In this document: one piece after another, positions 1 to 6,030 of the stretch
How the letters are laid out: every line of letters begins with the position of its first letter
How positions within the stretch are numbered: the first letter of the stretch is position 1
Assembly: GCA_902803245.1 (NCBI GenBank)
Contig: CADCPJ010000288.1
Location: 1-6,338, forward strand
From: an uncultured Lachnospiraceae bacterium
GTDB taxonomy: Bacteria; Bacillota; Clostridia; Lachnospirales; Lachnospiraceae
Direction of reading: 5' to 3'
Length of the DNA stretch: 6,338 bases
The notes under the pieces: model-generated
What the model was told of the DNA's origin: nothing
What the model saw: the letters and a program-made list of their open reading frames with translations, nothing else
Database searches by the model: none
Position numbers and translations under genes: made by a program

Positions 1-1
1 C

Positions 2-346
2 GACTCCACAGCTCTCGGCGTTGAGAACGCTCTTGCTGCGAACTACACAGGCAAGTACCCGATCGTTACCGGTCAGGACTGCGACATCGAGAACACAAAG
101 AACATGATCGCCGGCAAGCAGGCTATGTCCGTCTTCAAGGATACCCGCACACTGGCATCCCAGGTTGTCAAGATGGTCGGCCAGATCATCAATGGCGAAG
201 AAGTCGATGTCAACGACACAGAGACCTACAACAACAACGTCATCACAGTTCCGTCCTACCTCTGCGAGCCGGTCTTCGCGGATGCGAACAACTACAAGGA
301 ACTGCTCATTGACTCCGGTTACTACACAGAGGATCAGCTTAAATAA
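2..346 (+). CDS. chvE: Sugar-binding protein of a ChvE/MmsC-type ABC transporter, C-terminal part (5' truncated)
   Basis: This is the last 114 codons of a periplasmic-binding-protein-fold lipoprotein that would bind a monosaccharide outside the cell and deliver it to the permeases encoded downstream. The reading frame is open from base 2 to a TAA stop at 344-346, and the true start lies outside the window. Visible family features include the GQDCDIENTKNMIAGKQ stretch, the FKDTRTLASQVVKM helix, and a C-terminal PSYLCEPV then LIDSGYYTEDQLK ending. These match what I know of ChvE-like multiple-sugar-binding proteins (xylose/glucose/galactose/arabinose group) more closely than RbsB. The order binding protein, ATPase, permease fits the chvE-gguA-gguB layout. 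The signal peptide and most ligand contacts are not in view, so the substrate cannot be named. The symbol is by family similarity; mmsC would be equivalent. Confidence 0.9.
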   Translation, partial: DSTALGVENALAANYTGKYPIVTGQDCDIENTKNMIAGKQAMSVFKDTRTLASQVVKMVGQIINGEEVDVNDTETYNNNVITVPSYLCEPVFADANNYKELLIDSGYYTEDQLK

Positions 347-384
347 TCAGGCTGAGCTATAGGGATCACTGCAATAATGTGTAC

Positions 385-420
385 ATGCAGGCGGGCCTCG
401 TCGCCCGTCTGCATTTCTTC
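385..420 (+). terminator. Strong hairpin after the binding-protein gene, probable attenuating terminator or mRNA 3'-end stabiliser
   Basis: ATGCAGGCGGGC (385-396) pairs with GCCCGTCTGCAT (403-414) over 12 bp, with a single G-U pair and a six-base loop CTCGTC. The following tract TTTCTTC is pyrimidine-rich but interrupted, so termination is probably partial. It lies 38 bases after the stop codon. In binding-protein-dependent transporters such a hairpin commonly lets the first gene accumulate more mRNA than the membrane genes. Confidence 0.72.
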
Positions 421-427
421 GATGTCT

Positions 428-443
428 GGGGGCTTTCGCTCCC
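428..443 (+). other. Small GC-rich hairpin
   Basis: GGGGGC (428-433) pairs with GCTCCC (438-443), with one G-U pair, around a TTTC tetraloop. It follows directly on the larger hairpin at 385-414 and is not followed by a T tract. It may add to mRNA stability; no specific role is visible. Confidence 0.4.
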
Positions 444-605
444 GGGGGGAGGCCTGCGGTTCGTATAACTTATGCGGGTTATCGCAAGAGACTTTCCACT
501 TCATCGCACGGACGAAAGCAGGTCCGCAACTTAAGGGAGCTGAATTTTGTGCCCGGAAGTGATGCGCGGCAGCGCGGACGGGTCAGAAAATTCGCATCCG
601 GAAAC

Positions 606-634
606 AGTTAGTCAACTTACAAAACTGAGTTTTG
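606..634 (+). promoter_or_regulatory. Two adjacent short palindromes abutting the ATPase ribosome binding site
   Basis: AGTT (606-609) pairs with AACT (614-617) around AGTC. Two bases later CAAAAC (620-625) pairs perfectly with GTTTTG (629-634) around TGA. The second palindrome shares its last G with the Shine-Dalgarno sequence GGGAGGAGG at 634-642. It could act as a small mRNA hairpin that tunes translation of the ATPase gene, or as a DNA operator half-site pair; the sequence alone does not decide. Confidence 0.4.
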
Positions 635-642
635 GGAGGAGG
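634..642 (+). promoter_or_regulatory. Ribosome binding site that fixes a TTG start for the ATPase gene
   Basis: GGGAGGAGG ends 8 bases before TTG at 651, an ideal distance. The first in-frame ATG, at 672, would be 29 bases away from this site, so TTG is the supported start codon. Confidence 0.8.
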
Positions 643-650
643 ATAACAGT

Positions 651-2192
651 TTGGCAAAGATATTACTTGAAATGAAGAATATCACCAAAACTTTCCCGGG
701 TGTCAAGGCGCTGGACAATGTCAATCTGAAGGTCGAGGAGGGCGAGATCCACGCCCTCGTCGGCGAGAACGGCGCCGGAAAGTCCACCCTGATGAATGTT
801 CTGAGCGGCATTTATCCTTATGGGACTTACGAAGGTGATATCATCTACAACGGTGAGACGTGCAAGTTCAGCACGATCAAGGACTCTGAAAGCAGGGGAA
901 TCGTCATCATTCACCAGGAGCTGGCACTCGTTCCGGAGATGACGATCGGCGAGAACATGTACCTCGGAAATGAGAGAGGGAGCAAGGCGAAGATCGACTG
1001 GGTCACCACCTATTCCGAGGCGGACAAGTATCTGAAAATGGTGGGACTGACGGAGTCCTCAAAGGTGCTTGTGAAGGAGATCGGCACCGGCAAACAGCAG
1101 CTGGTCGAGATCGCGAAGGCTCTTGCGAAGAATGCGAAGCTTCTCATTCTCGACGAGCCCACTTCCTCGTTAAATGAGGAGGACTCCAGGGCACTCCTTG
1201 ACCTCATGCTCGGGTTCAAGAAGCAGGGCATGACGATGATCATCATCACCCACAAGCTCAATGAGGTGTCCTATGTCGCGGACAAGATCACAGTCGTCCG
1301 CGACGGCTCCACAATCGAGACCATCGACAACGCCGGCCACGACATCGATGAGGACAGAATCATCAAGGGCATGGTCGGCCGTGAGATCACGAACCGCTTC
1401 CCGAAGCGCGAGGGCGTGAAGATCGGCGACGTGAACCTGGAGGTGAGCGGCTGGACGGTCCGTCACCCGCTCTACCCGGAGCGCACCGTGGTGAACAACG
1501 TCTCGATCAATGTTCGCAAAGGCGAAGTCGTCGGCATTTACGGACTCATGGGCGCGGGCCGCACGGAGCTCGCGATGAGCATCTTCGGCCAGTCCTACGG
1601 CATTTTGACCGGCGGGACACTGAAGCTGAACGGCCAGGAGGTGAGGCTCAAAAAGAGCCCGACCGACGCCATCAAGCACAAGATCGCCTACGTCACGGAG
1701 GACAGAAAGGGCAACGGCCTCATCCTCTCCCAGTCGATCAAGGTGAATACTTCCCTGGCAAACCTCGACTCCATCTCAAACAAAACGGTCATCGACAAGG
1801 ACCGCGAGTACCAGGTCGCCGAGGAGTACCGCGTCAAGCTGAAGACAAAGACTCCGTCCGTGGAGCAGCTTGTGGGCAATCTGTCGGGCGGCAACCAGCA
1901 GAAGGTGCTTCTGGCCAAATGGATGTTTGCGGAACCCGAGGTCCTTATTCTGGACGAGCCGACGAGAGGTATCGACGTCGGTGCAAAGTACGAGATCTAC
2001 TGCATCATCAATGACCTGGCGGCGGAAGGAAAGTCCGTAATCATGATTTCCTCCGAGCTGCCCGAGGTCCTGGCGATGAGCGACAGGATCTATATCATGA
2101 ATGCATCAAGGATTGTGGGCGAGATGAAGGCCTCTGAGGCGACTCAGGAGAATATCATGGCTGCAATCCTCAAATCGGGAAGGGGGGACTGA
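651..2192 (+). CDS. mmsA: Sugar ABC transporter ATP-binding protein, MmsA/GguA type, two fused ATPase domains
   Basis: This 513-residue cytoplasmic ATPase powers import of a monosaccharide through the permeases encoded next. Domain 1 (about residues 5-245) has Walker [10 protein letters not shown] (38-46), a Q-loop at Q89, the signature region [15 protein letters not shown] (144-158) where LSGG is replaced, Walker [12 protein letters not shown] (164-174) and switch histidine H201. Domain 2 (about 260-510) has a degenerate Walker [11 protein letters not shown] (298-307, R in place of K), an intact signature LSGGNQQK (411-418), Walker [13 protein letters not shown] (431-442) and SSEL where the switch histidine would be. 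This complementary degeneracy is usual for the RbsA/XylG/GguA family. Length is normal. The start is TTG with a strong ribosome binding site. The gene ends 2 bases before the first permease, implying translational coupling. Which sugar it serves cannot be read from the ATPase; gguA is an equivalent name. Confidence 0.93.
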   Translation: MAKILLEMKNITKTFPGVKALDNVNLKVEEGEIHALVGENGAGKSTLMNVLSGIYPYGTYEGDIIYNGETCKFSTIKDSESRGIVIIHQELALVPEMTIGENMYLGNERGSKAKIDWVTTYSEADKYLKMVGLTESSKVLVKEIGTGKQQLVEIAKALAKNAKLLILDEPTSSLNEEDSRALLDLMLGFKKQGMTMIIITHKLNEVSYVADKITVVRDGSTIETIDNAGHDIDEDRIIKGMVGREITNRFPKREGVKIGDVNLEVSGWTVRHPLYPERTVVNNVSINVRKGEVVGIYGLMGAGRTELAMSIFGQSYGILTGGTLKLNGQEVRLKKSPTDAIKHKIAYVTEDRKGNGLILSQSIKVNTSLANLDSISNKTVIDKDREYQVAEEYRVKLKTKTPSVEQLVGNLSGGNQQKVLLAKWMFAEPEVLILDEPTRGIDVGAKYEIYCIINDLAAEGKSVIMISSELPEVLAMSDRIYIMNASRIVGEMKASEATQENIMAAILKSGRGD

Positions 2193-2194
2193 GC

Positions 2195-3364
2195 ATGAAA
2201 TCTGTTGGAGCGACGTCATATTTAAAAAAGAATACGATGCTTATCGCCCTCGTTGCGGTCATCATCTTCTTCTCGATCGTCACACAGGGCAAGATCCTGT
2301 ATGCACAGAACATCAATAACCTGATTTCTCAGAACGGCTATGTGTTCGTCCTTGCTTCAGGCATGCTGCTGTGCATCCTGACGGGAGGCAACATCGACCT
2401 CGCCGTCGGCTCGGTCGTCTGCTTTACCGGCGGCATCGGAGCAGTGATGATGCAGGCCAAGATGCCGACATTCCTCGCAGTGCTCGTGATGCTGGCTGTG
2501 GGACTCGCCATCGGCATGTTCCAGGGCTTCTGGATCGCATGGGTCTCCGTCCCGCCGTTTATTGCGACACTGGCGGGCATGTACGCATTCCGCGGCCTCG
2601 CGAACGTAGTTCTCGGCGGATACGCGGTGGGCATCAATGACACGGCCTTCCTCAACGTGTTCGGCGGAGGAGCGGACTGCTATATCCCGGATTTCCTCAA
2701 CGGAAAGAACCTGAACATGACCTGCCTCGTGGTCGGCATCATCGGAACGCTTATCTTCGTGATCATGACTTTAAGAGGGATCGCGGTGAATAAGAAGAAG
2801 GGCATCGTCGGCTCGAGCACGACTTCGACAGTGGTCAAGATGGTGATCATCGCGGCCCTCATACTGTGGATCACATACAAGCTCTCCCAGTACAAGGGAA
2901 TTCCGACCGTCCTCATCTGGATCGCGGTTGTACTCCTCGTCTATGGTTACATCACGACCAACACGGCGATCGGCCGCTATTTCTACGCGGTGGGCGGCAA
3001 TGAAAAAGCGACCCGGCTCTCCGGCGTCAACACAAAGAAAGTGTATTTCATCGCTTATGCGAATATGGGACTGCTCGCCGGACTTGCAGGAATACTGACA
3101 GTGGCCAGAGCGAGCTCCGCTCAGCCGACTTACGGCCAGGGCTATGAGATGGACGCGATCGCATCCTGCTTCATAGGCGGCGCTTCCGCTTACGGCGGTG
3201 TCGGCAAGATCACGGGCGTGATCATCGGCGCGGCGCTCATGGGCATCATCAACCAGGGCATGAGCATCATGGGCATCTCTACGAACTATCAGAGAGCCGT
3301 CAAAGGTATCGTCCTCCTGGTTGCAGTGCTCGTCGATGTTCTGTCCAAGAAGGAAAAGGCATAA
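2195..3364 (+). CDS. mmsB: Sugar ABC transporter permease, MmsB/GguB type (first of a tandem pair)
   Basis: This 389-residue inner-membrane permease belongs to the branched-chain amino acid/ribose permease superfamily (BPD_transp_2). Hydrophobic segments suggest ten or more membrane spans, for example around residues 15-30, 46-63, 70-87, 92-115, 120-140, 175-195, 214-230, 236-254, 285-304, 338-356 and 368-384. Family landmarks are LTGGNIDLAVGS (62-73), the PPFIATLAGMYAFRG segment, and GRYFYAVGGNEKATRLSGVN (260-279), the likely loop that docks on the ATPase. The extra central segment around 140-235 makes it longer than RbsC (about 320 residues), as usual for GguB/XylH-like permeases. The ATG is 2 bases after the ATPase stop, with GGGAAGGGGGG at 2178-2188 as ribosome binding site inside that gene's end. 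It is followed after 15 bases by a paralogous permease. Confidence 0.92.
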   Translation: MKSVGATSYLKKNTMLIALVAVIIFFSIVTQGKILYAQNINNLISQNGYVFVLASGMLLCILTGGNIDLAVGSVVCFTGGIGAVMMQAKMPTFLAVLVMLAVGLAIGMFQGFWIAWVSVPPFIATLAGMYAFRGLANVVLGGYAVGINDTAFLNVFGGGADCYIPDFLNGKNLNMTCLVVGIIGTLIFVIMTLRGIAVNKKKGIVGSSTTSTVVKMVIIAALILWITYKLSQYKGIPTVLIWIAVVLLVYGYITTNTAIGRYFYAVGGNEKATRLSGVNTKKVYFIAYANMGLLAGLAGILTVARASSAQPTYGQGYEMDAIASCFIGGASAYGGVGKITGVIIGAALMGIINQGMSIMGISTNYQRAVKGIVLLVAVLVDVLSKKEKA

Positions 3365-3379
3365 GGGGGAGGGATGACA

Positions 3380-4549
3380 ATGAAAAAGAGTTTTTCTGAA
3401 GTATTAAAAGATAATACGATGATCATCGTCCTTGTCCTGGTATACCTCTTCTTCACGTGGAGAACAGGCGGTTCGATGTTCCAGCCTATGAACTTCAACG
3501 CTCTGATTACACAGAATGCTTACGTCTTCATCCTCGCCTGCGGCATGCTGATGTGCATGCTGACCGGCGGCAACATCGACCTGTCCTGCGGCTCCTTCGT
3601 CTGCTTCTTAGGTGCGATCGGAGCTCTCCTCATGGCGCTCAAGGGACTGAACTCGTGGGTTGCGATCATCCTGATGCTCCTTGTCGGAATTGTGTACGGC
3701 TGTGTCCTCGGCTATCTGGTTGCCTACATGAACATCCCTCCGTGGATCGCGACGCTGGCCGGCTACCTGGCCTTCCGCGGAATCGGAACGGATATCCTTA
3801 GCAACAGCAGCAGCACCGGATCCATCAGCGTCGCAGCAGTGCCGGGATTCCTCAATGTCTTCTCCGGCAAGCTCTTCAGCACGAAGCTGGGAACGCTCAA
3901 TATGGTCTGCATGGGCGTAGGCATTGTCGCAGCGGTCATCGTTGTGCTGCTCAATATTGTATCCCGCGCCACCAAGCTGAAGAAGGGCTACGAGACCGAC
4001 TCTATGCTCGCCGTCTTCTGCAAGTCCGTACTTGAGGCGGCTGTCATCATGCTCTTTACCTACAAGCTGGCGATGGCAGGCGGCATCCCGACCGTTCTTG
4101 TGTGGGTTGTCGCAGTCGTTCTCTTCTACAGCTTCATCACGGAGAAGACGACGATCGGGCGCCATTTCTACGTGGTCGGCGGCAACCGGGAAGCGGCAAG
4201 GCTCTCCGGCGTCAACACGAGAAGGATCATGTTCCTCGCTTATCTCAATATGGCGATCGTCACAGTCATCACGACCTATGTCGTCCTCGCGAGATTCCAG
4301 GCGGCGAACTCGACTGCCGGCACAAACTATGAGATGGACGCCATCTCGGCCTGCGTCGTCGGCGGTGTCTCCGCTTACGGCGGAGCGGGAAGCGTCTTCG
4401 GCATGGTGGTCGGCGCCACGCTGATCGGTGTCATCAATTTGGGCATGAGCCTTATGAACATCGACGCCAACTATCAGAAGGTCGTCAAGGGCGTGGTCCT
4501 TCTTGGAGCCGTGGCCTTCGACATTCTCTCAAAGAAGAACGCAAAGTAA
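3380..4549 (+). CDS. Second sugar ABC transporter permease, MmsB/GguB type, paralogue of the preceding gene
   Basis: This membrane permease is of the same family as its neighbour. Landmarks sit at matching positions: LTGGNIDLSCGS (61-72), PPWIATLAGYLAFRG (120-134) and GRHFYVVGGNREAARLSGVN (260-279). By hand count, residues 260-389 align without gaps to the first permease with 69 of 130 identical. An ATG at 3374 is also in frame, but it touches the GGGGGAGGG site at 3365-3373. The ATG at 3380 has proper spacing and makes the protein 389 residues, the same as its partner, so I chose 3380. The central region (about 138-230) differs most from the paralogue and includes a serine-rich stretch SNSSSTGS. 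The pair probably forms a heterodimeric channel on the single ATPase, although two alternative homodimers are possible. The gene ends just before a strong terminator. Confidence 0.9.
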   Translation: MKKSFSEVLKDNTMIIVLVLVYLFFTWRTGGSMFQPMNFNALITQNAYVFILACGMLMCMLTGGNIDLSCGSFVCFLGAIGALLMALKGLNSWVAIILMLLVGIVYGCVLGYLVAYMNIPPWIATLAGYLAFRGIGTDILSNSSSTGSISVAAVPGFLNVFSGKLFSTKLGTLNMVCMGVGIVAAVIVVLLNIVSRATKLKKGYETDSMLAVFCKSVLEAAVIMLFTYKLAMAGGIPTVLVWVVAVVLFYSFITEKTTIGRHFYVVGGNREAARLSGVNTRRIMFLAYLNMAIVTVITTYVVLARFQAANSTAGTNYEMDAISACVVGGVSAYGGAGSVFGMVVGATLIGVINLGMSLMNIDANYQKVVKGVVLLGAVAFDILSKKNAK

Positions 4550-4562
4550 TTCGAAACGGACT

Positions 4563-4594
4563 TAAGAGCCGGGGGAGACCCCGGCTCTTATTTT
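4563..4594 (+). terminator. Intrinsic terminator of the sugar transporter operon
   Basis: TAAGAGCCGGGG (4563-4574) pairs perfectly with CCCCGGCTCTTA (4579-4590) over 12 bp, closed by a GAGA (GNRA) tetraloop and followed by TTTT. It starts 13 bases after the stop codon of the second permease and marks the operon's end. Confidence 0.93.
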
Positions 4595-4625
4595 ATGCTG
4601 CTTTAGCTGTTCAGAACCTCCGGCA

Positions 4626-4683
4626 CCTGGAATGCTTCACACCCGAAGCGGAGCAAAAACCATTCCGGGAACGGGCACTCCGC
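4626..4683 (+). repeat. Structured inverted-repeat element in the intergenic region
   Basis: CCTGGAATG (4626-4634) can pair with CATTCCGGG (4661-4669) over 9 bp with one G-U pair, enclosing a small CTTC/GAAG hairpin (4635-4638 with 4645-4648). GCGGAG (4648-4653) can instead pair with CTCCGC (4678-4683), which would compete with that fold. It lies between the operon terminator and the next promoter, outside any convincing gene. It may be a remnant, a repeat-family copy or a structured RNA; no family is recognised. Confidence 0.4.
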
Positions 4684-4752
4684 CTGATTTTCGCTCTGAC
4701 TTAAGGGTCGCTGAATTATCACAAAAGCATTTATAAAAGTAAGGAGCAGATC

Positions 4753-4781
4753 TTCACCTTTTAGATGGTTCGTGTTATGAT
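4753..4781 (+). promoter_or_regulatory. Probable housekeeping (sigma-A type) promoter for the deacetylase-mntP unit
   Basis: TTCACC (4753-4758, four of six matches to TTGACA) lies 17 bases before TATGAT (4776-4781, five of six matches to TATAAT), with an extended -10 TG at 4773-4774. Transcription would begin near 4788, giving a leader of about 80 bases. It sits after the upstream operon's terminator, as expected for a new transcription unit. Confidence 0.65.
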
Positions 4782-4789
4782 GTGTGCTG

Positions 4790-4832
4790 TCGAGGCGTGC
4801 AGACGGGGAAATGCCGCTCTTCGCTGCCTCGA
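4790..4832 (+). promoter_or_regulatory. 5' leader hairpin upstream of the deacetylase gene
   Basis: TCGAGGC (4790-4796) pairs perfectly with GCCTCGA (4826-4832), and one further G-U pair extends the stem inward, leaving a long loop of about 28 bases. It would start within a few bases of the predicted transcript 5' end, where such stems often protect mRNA. No poly-T follows, so it is not a terminator. Confidence 0.45.
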
Positions 4833-4862
4833 TATAGGGAGTTTGCGCAATGAGGGGGAGAT

Positions 4863-4889
4863 GATCAGATGACCAGGGATCAACTGATC
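4863..4889 (+). promoter_or_regulatory. Possible hairpin holding the deacetylase start codon in its loop
   Basis: GATCAG (4863-4868) is perfectly complementary to CTGATC (4884-4889). The 15-base loop between them begins with the ATG start codon at 4869-4871. The ribosome binding site at 4852-4860 stays outside the stem. The stem is only 6 bp and could be chance. Confidence 0.3.
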
Positions 4890-6011
4890 GCAAAGAGAAA
4901 GGCAAAAAAGAGGAGGCGCCGGATTGCGGCAGCGACAGCCGTCGCTGCCGTGGGTCTTCTGATCTTCGGGGGGATCGGCGTCGTGAGGCATGAGGTGGGA
5001 CGCCCGCCCGGCGATCTGGGAACGGAAGAACTGACTGAGGTGGAGGGAATCGTCTCCATCGACAACGAAGGGGAAGGGATGTTCATAGATCCGGATATCC
5101 CGGTCCCGCAGGAACCCAGATGGGAGACCACGGAGAATGGGGTCTTCTACTACGATATCGACGGGAACATGGCGACCGGGCTTCGGGAGATTGACGGGGC
5201 CATTTACTACTTCGGATACGACGGCGTGAGGCTGAGCGGCTGGCAGACGGACGACGGAAATACCTATTATTTCTCTCCCGAAGACGGGAAAGCTCTGACG
5301 GGCGAGCATGAGATCGACGGGAAGATCTACTATTTTGACGAGAACGGAATCATGGATCCCTCGAAGACCGTTGATCCGTCCTTAAATGATGCGCCCATGG
5401 TTGCGCTGACCTTTGACGACGGGCCGGGCATCTATACGAACGCTCTGCTGGATCTTCTTGACGAGTACGACGCGAAGGCCACATTCTTCATGATCGGCGA
5501 GGAGGTCGTGAACTATCCGTCACAGGTCTTAAGGGAATACGAGATGGGCATGGAACAGGGCAACCACAGCTGGGACCACAAGACGCTCACCCATCTTGGC
5601 GTCGGGGAGATCGAGGAGGAATTCCGGAAGACTACGGACGCGATCACCTCGATCACGGGCGGCTCGATCGAACTCTTCCGGGCACCCGGCGGCGGAATCA
5701 ACGACGACGTATATGCCGGCAGCCTCGGCATGAAATCGATCCTGTGGTCCATCGACACGCTGGACTGGCAGACGAAGGACTCCCAGAATACTTATAATGT
5801 GGTGATAGACAATGTGAGCGATGGGGATATCGTCCTCATGCACGAGATCTATGAGGCGTCGCTTGAAGCCGCGAGGATGCTGGTCCCGAAGCTTAAGGAG
5901 ATGGGGTACCGCCTGGTGACGGTGTCCGAACTGGCGGCCGCGAAGGGCGTGCCTCTTGAAACGGGAGTGTCCTACTACGCGTTCTATCCGGAGGGCGGAG
6001 AGAGCGGCTGA
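4869..6011 (+). CDS. Membrane-anchored polysaccharide deacetylase (NodB family) with cell-wall-binding repeats
   Basis: This 380-residue surface enzyme would remove N- or O-acetyl groups from a wall polysaccharide such as peptidoglycan or a secondary glycan. The N-terminus is very basic (KAKKRRRR, 11-18), then a hydrophobic segment (about 19-39) acts as a signal anchor. An acidic linker follows, then wall-binding-type repeats at 84-162 rich in YYF and DG. The NodB domain (about 175-350) has all its motifs: TFDDGP (181-186; catalytic D183, metal D184), HSWDH (233-237; metal H233 and H237), RAPGGG (271-276), DTLDW (296-300) and LMH (323-325; H325). It should therefore be active as a metal-dependent deacetylase. 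The ATG at 4869 is supported by GAGGGGGAG at 4852-4860, 8 bases upstream. It has its own promoter and probably shares a transcript with mntP, 19 bases on. The true substrate (N-acetylglucosamine, N-acetylmuramate or xylan) cannot be told from sequence alone. Confidence 0.9.
   Translation: MTRDQLIAKRKAKKRRRRIAAATAVAAVGLLIFGGIGVVRHEVGRPPGDLGTEELTEVEGIVSIDNEGEGMFIDPDIPVPQEPRWETTENGVFYYDIDGNMATGLREIDGAIYYFGYDGVRLSGWQTDDGNTYYFSPEDGKALTGEHEIDGKIYYFDENGIMDPSKTVDPSLNDAPMVALTFDDGPGIYTNALLDLLDEYDAKATFFMIGEEVVNYPSQVLREYEMGMEQGNHSWDHKTLTHLGVGEIEEEFRKTTDAITSITGGSIELFRAPGGGINDDVYAGSLGMKSILWSIDTLDWQTKDSQNTYNVVIDNVSDGDIVLMHEIYEASLEAARMLVPKLKEMGYRLVTVSELAAAKGVPLETGVSYYAFYPEGGESG
5118..5354 (+). repeat. Coding repeats: glucan/choline-binding-type wall-anchoring modules in the deacetylase
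   Basis: Residues 84-162 contain about four imperfect units of roughly 20 residues, recognised by GVFYYDIDGNMATG, GAIYYFGYDGVRLSG, GNTYYFSPEDGKALTG and GKIYYFDENGIM. The aromatic triplet, DG turn and following G match CW_binding_1-like repeats of Gram-positive surface proteins, which bind choline or glucan chains. Four units is a short array compared with many such proteins; here it sits between the membrane anchor and the catalytic domain. Confidence 0.75.
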
Positions 6012-6030
6012 CGCATGGGAGACAGACAGT

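Larger units (their letters stand above)
347..650 (+). other. 304-base hairpin-rich gap between binding-protein and ATPase genes
   Basis: This spacer separates two genes that are normally cotranscribed, and I see no believable coding region in it. It holds a series of possible RNA structures: a strong 12-bp hairpin at 385-414, a small GC hairpin at 428-443, a CGGAC/GTCCG stem at 509-513 with 522-526, a GCGC/GCGC stem at 564-567 with 572-575 that competes with GATGCG/CGCATC (561-566 with 593-598), and two short palindromes just before the ATPase ribosome binding site. No riboswitch family that I know matches by eye. A function in differential expression along the operon is an inference. Confidence 0.6.

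Noticed and set aside
464..469. TATAAC as a possible internal promoter -10 box before the ATPase gene
   Set aside because: No acceptable -35 box lies at the right distance in the GC-rich sequence upstream. An internal promoter here stays possible but unsupported.
377..562. Small + strand open frame of 61 codons in the first intergenic gap
   Set aside because: It starts beside, and reads through, the strong hairpin at 385-414, has no ribosome binding site, and its cysteine/arginine/serine-rich product resembles no protein I know.
1527..2068. Degenerate ATPase motifs in the sugar transporter ATPase (arginine in the second Walker A, altered first signature, SSEL for the second switch histidine)
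   Set aside because: These substitutions are the normal pattern for fused RbsA/XylG/GguA-type ATPases, so they are not evidence of decay or novelty.
3608..4165. Long antisense open frame (185 codons) opposite the second permease
   Set aside because: It is a shadow of GC-rich third positions in the permease gene. The product is a histidine/aspartate-rich low-complexity sequence with no recognisable domain. The same reasoning removes the antisense frames at 1170-1679 and 4761-5309.
4788..4868. Manganese (yybP-ykoY) riboswitch in the leader of the unit containing mntP
   Set aside because: I could not find the conserved paired loops of that class. The leader is short, and it precedes the deacetylase gene rather than mntP.
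4603..4905. Antisense open frame of 100 codons across the second intergenic gap
   Set aside because: It overlaps the predicted promoter and the start of the deacetylase gene, and its product has no recognisable family features.
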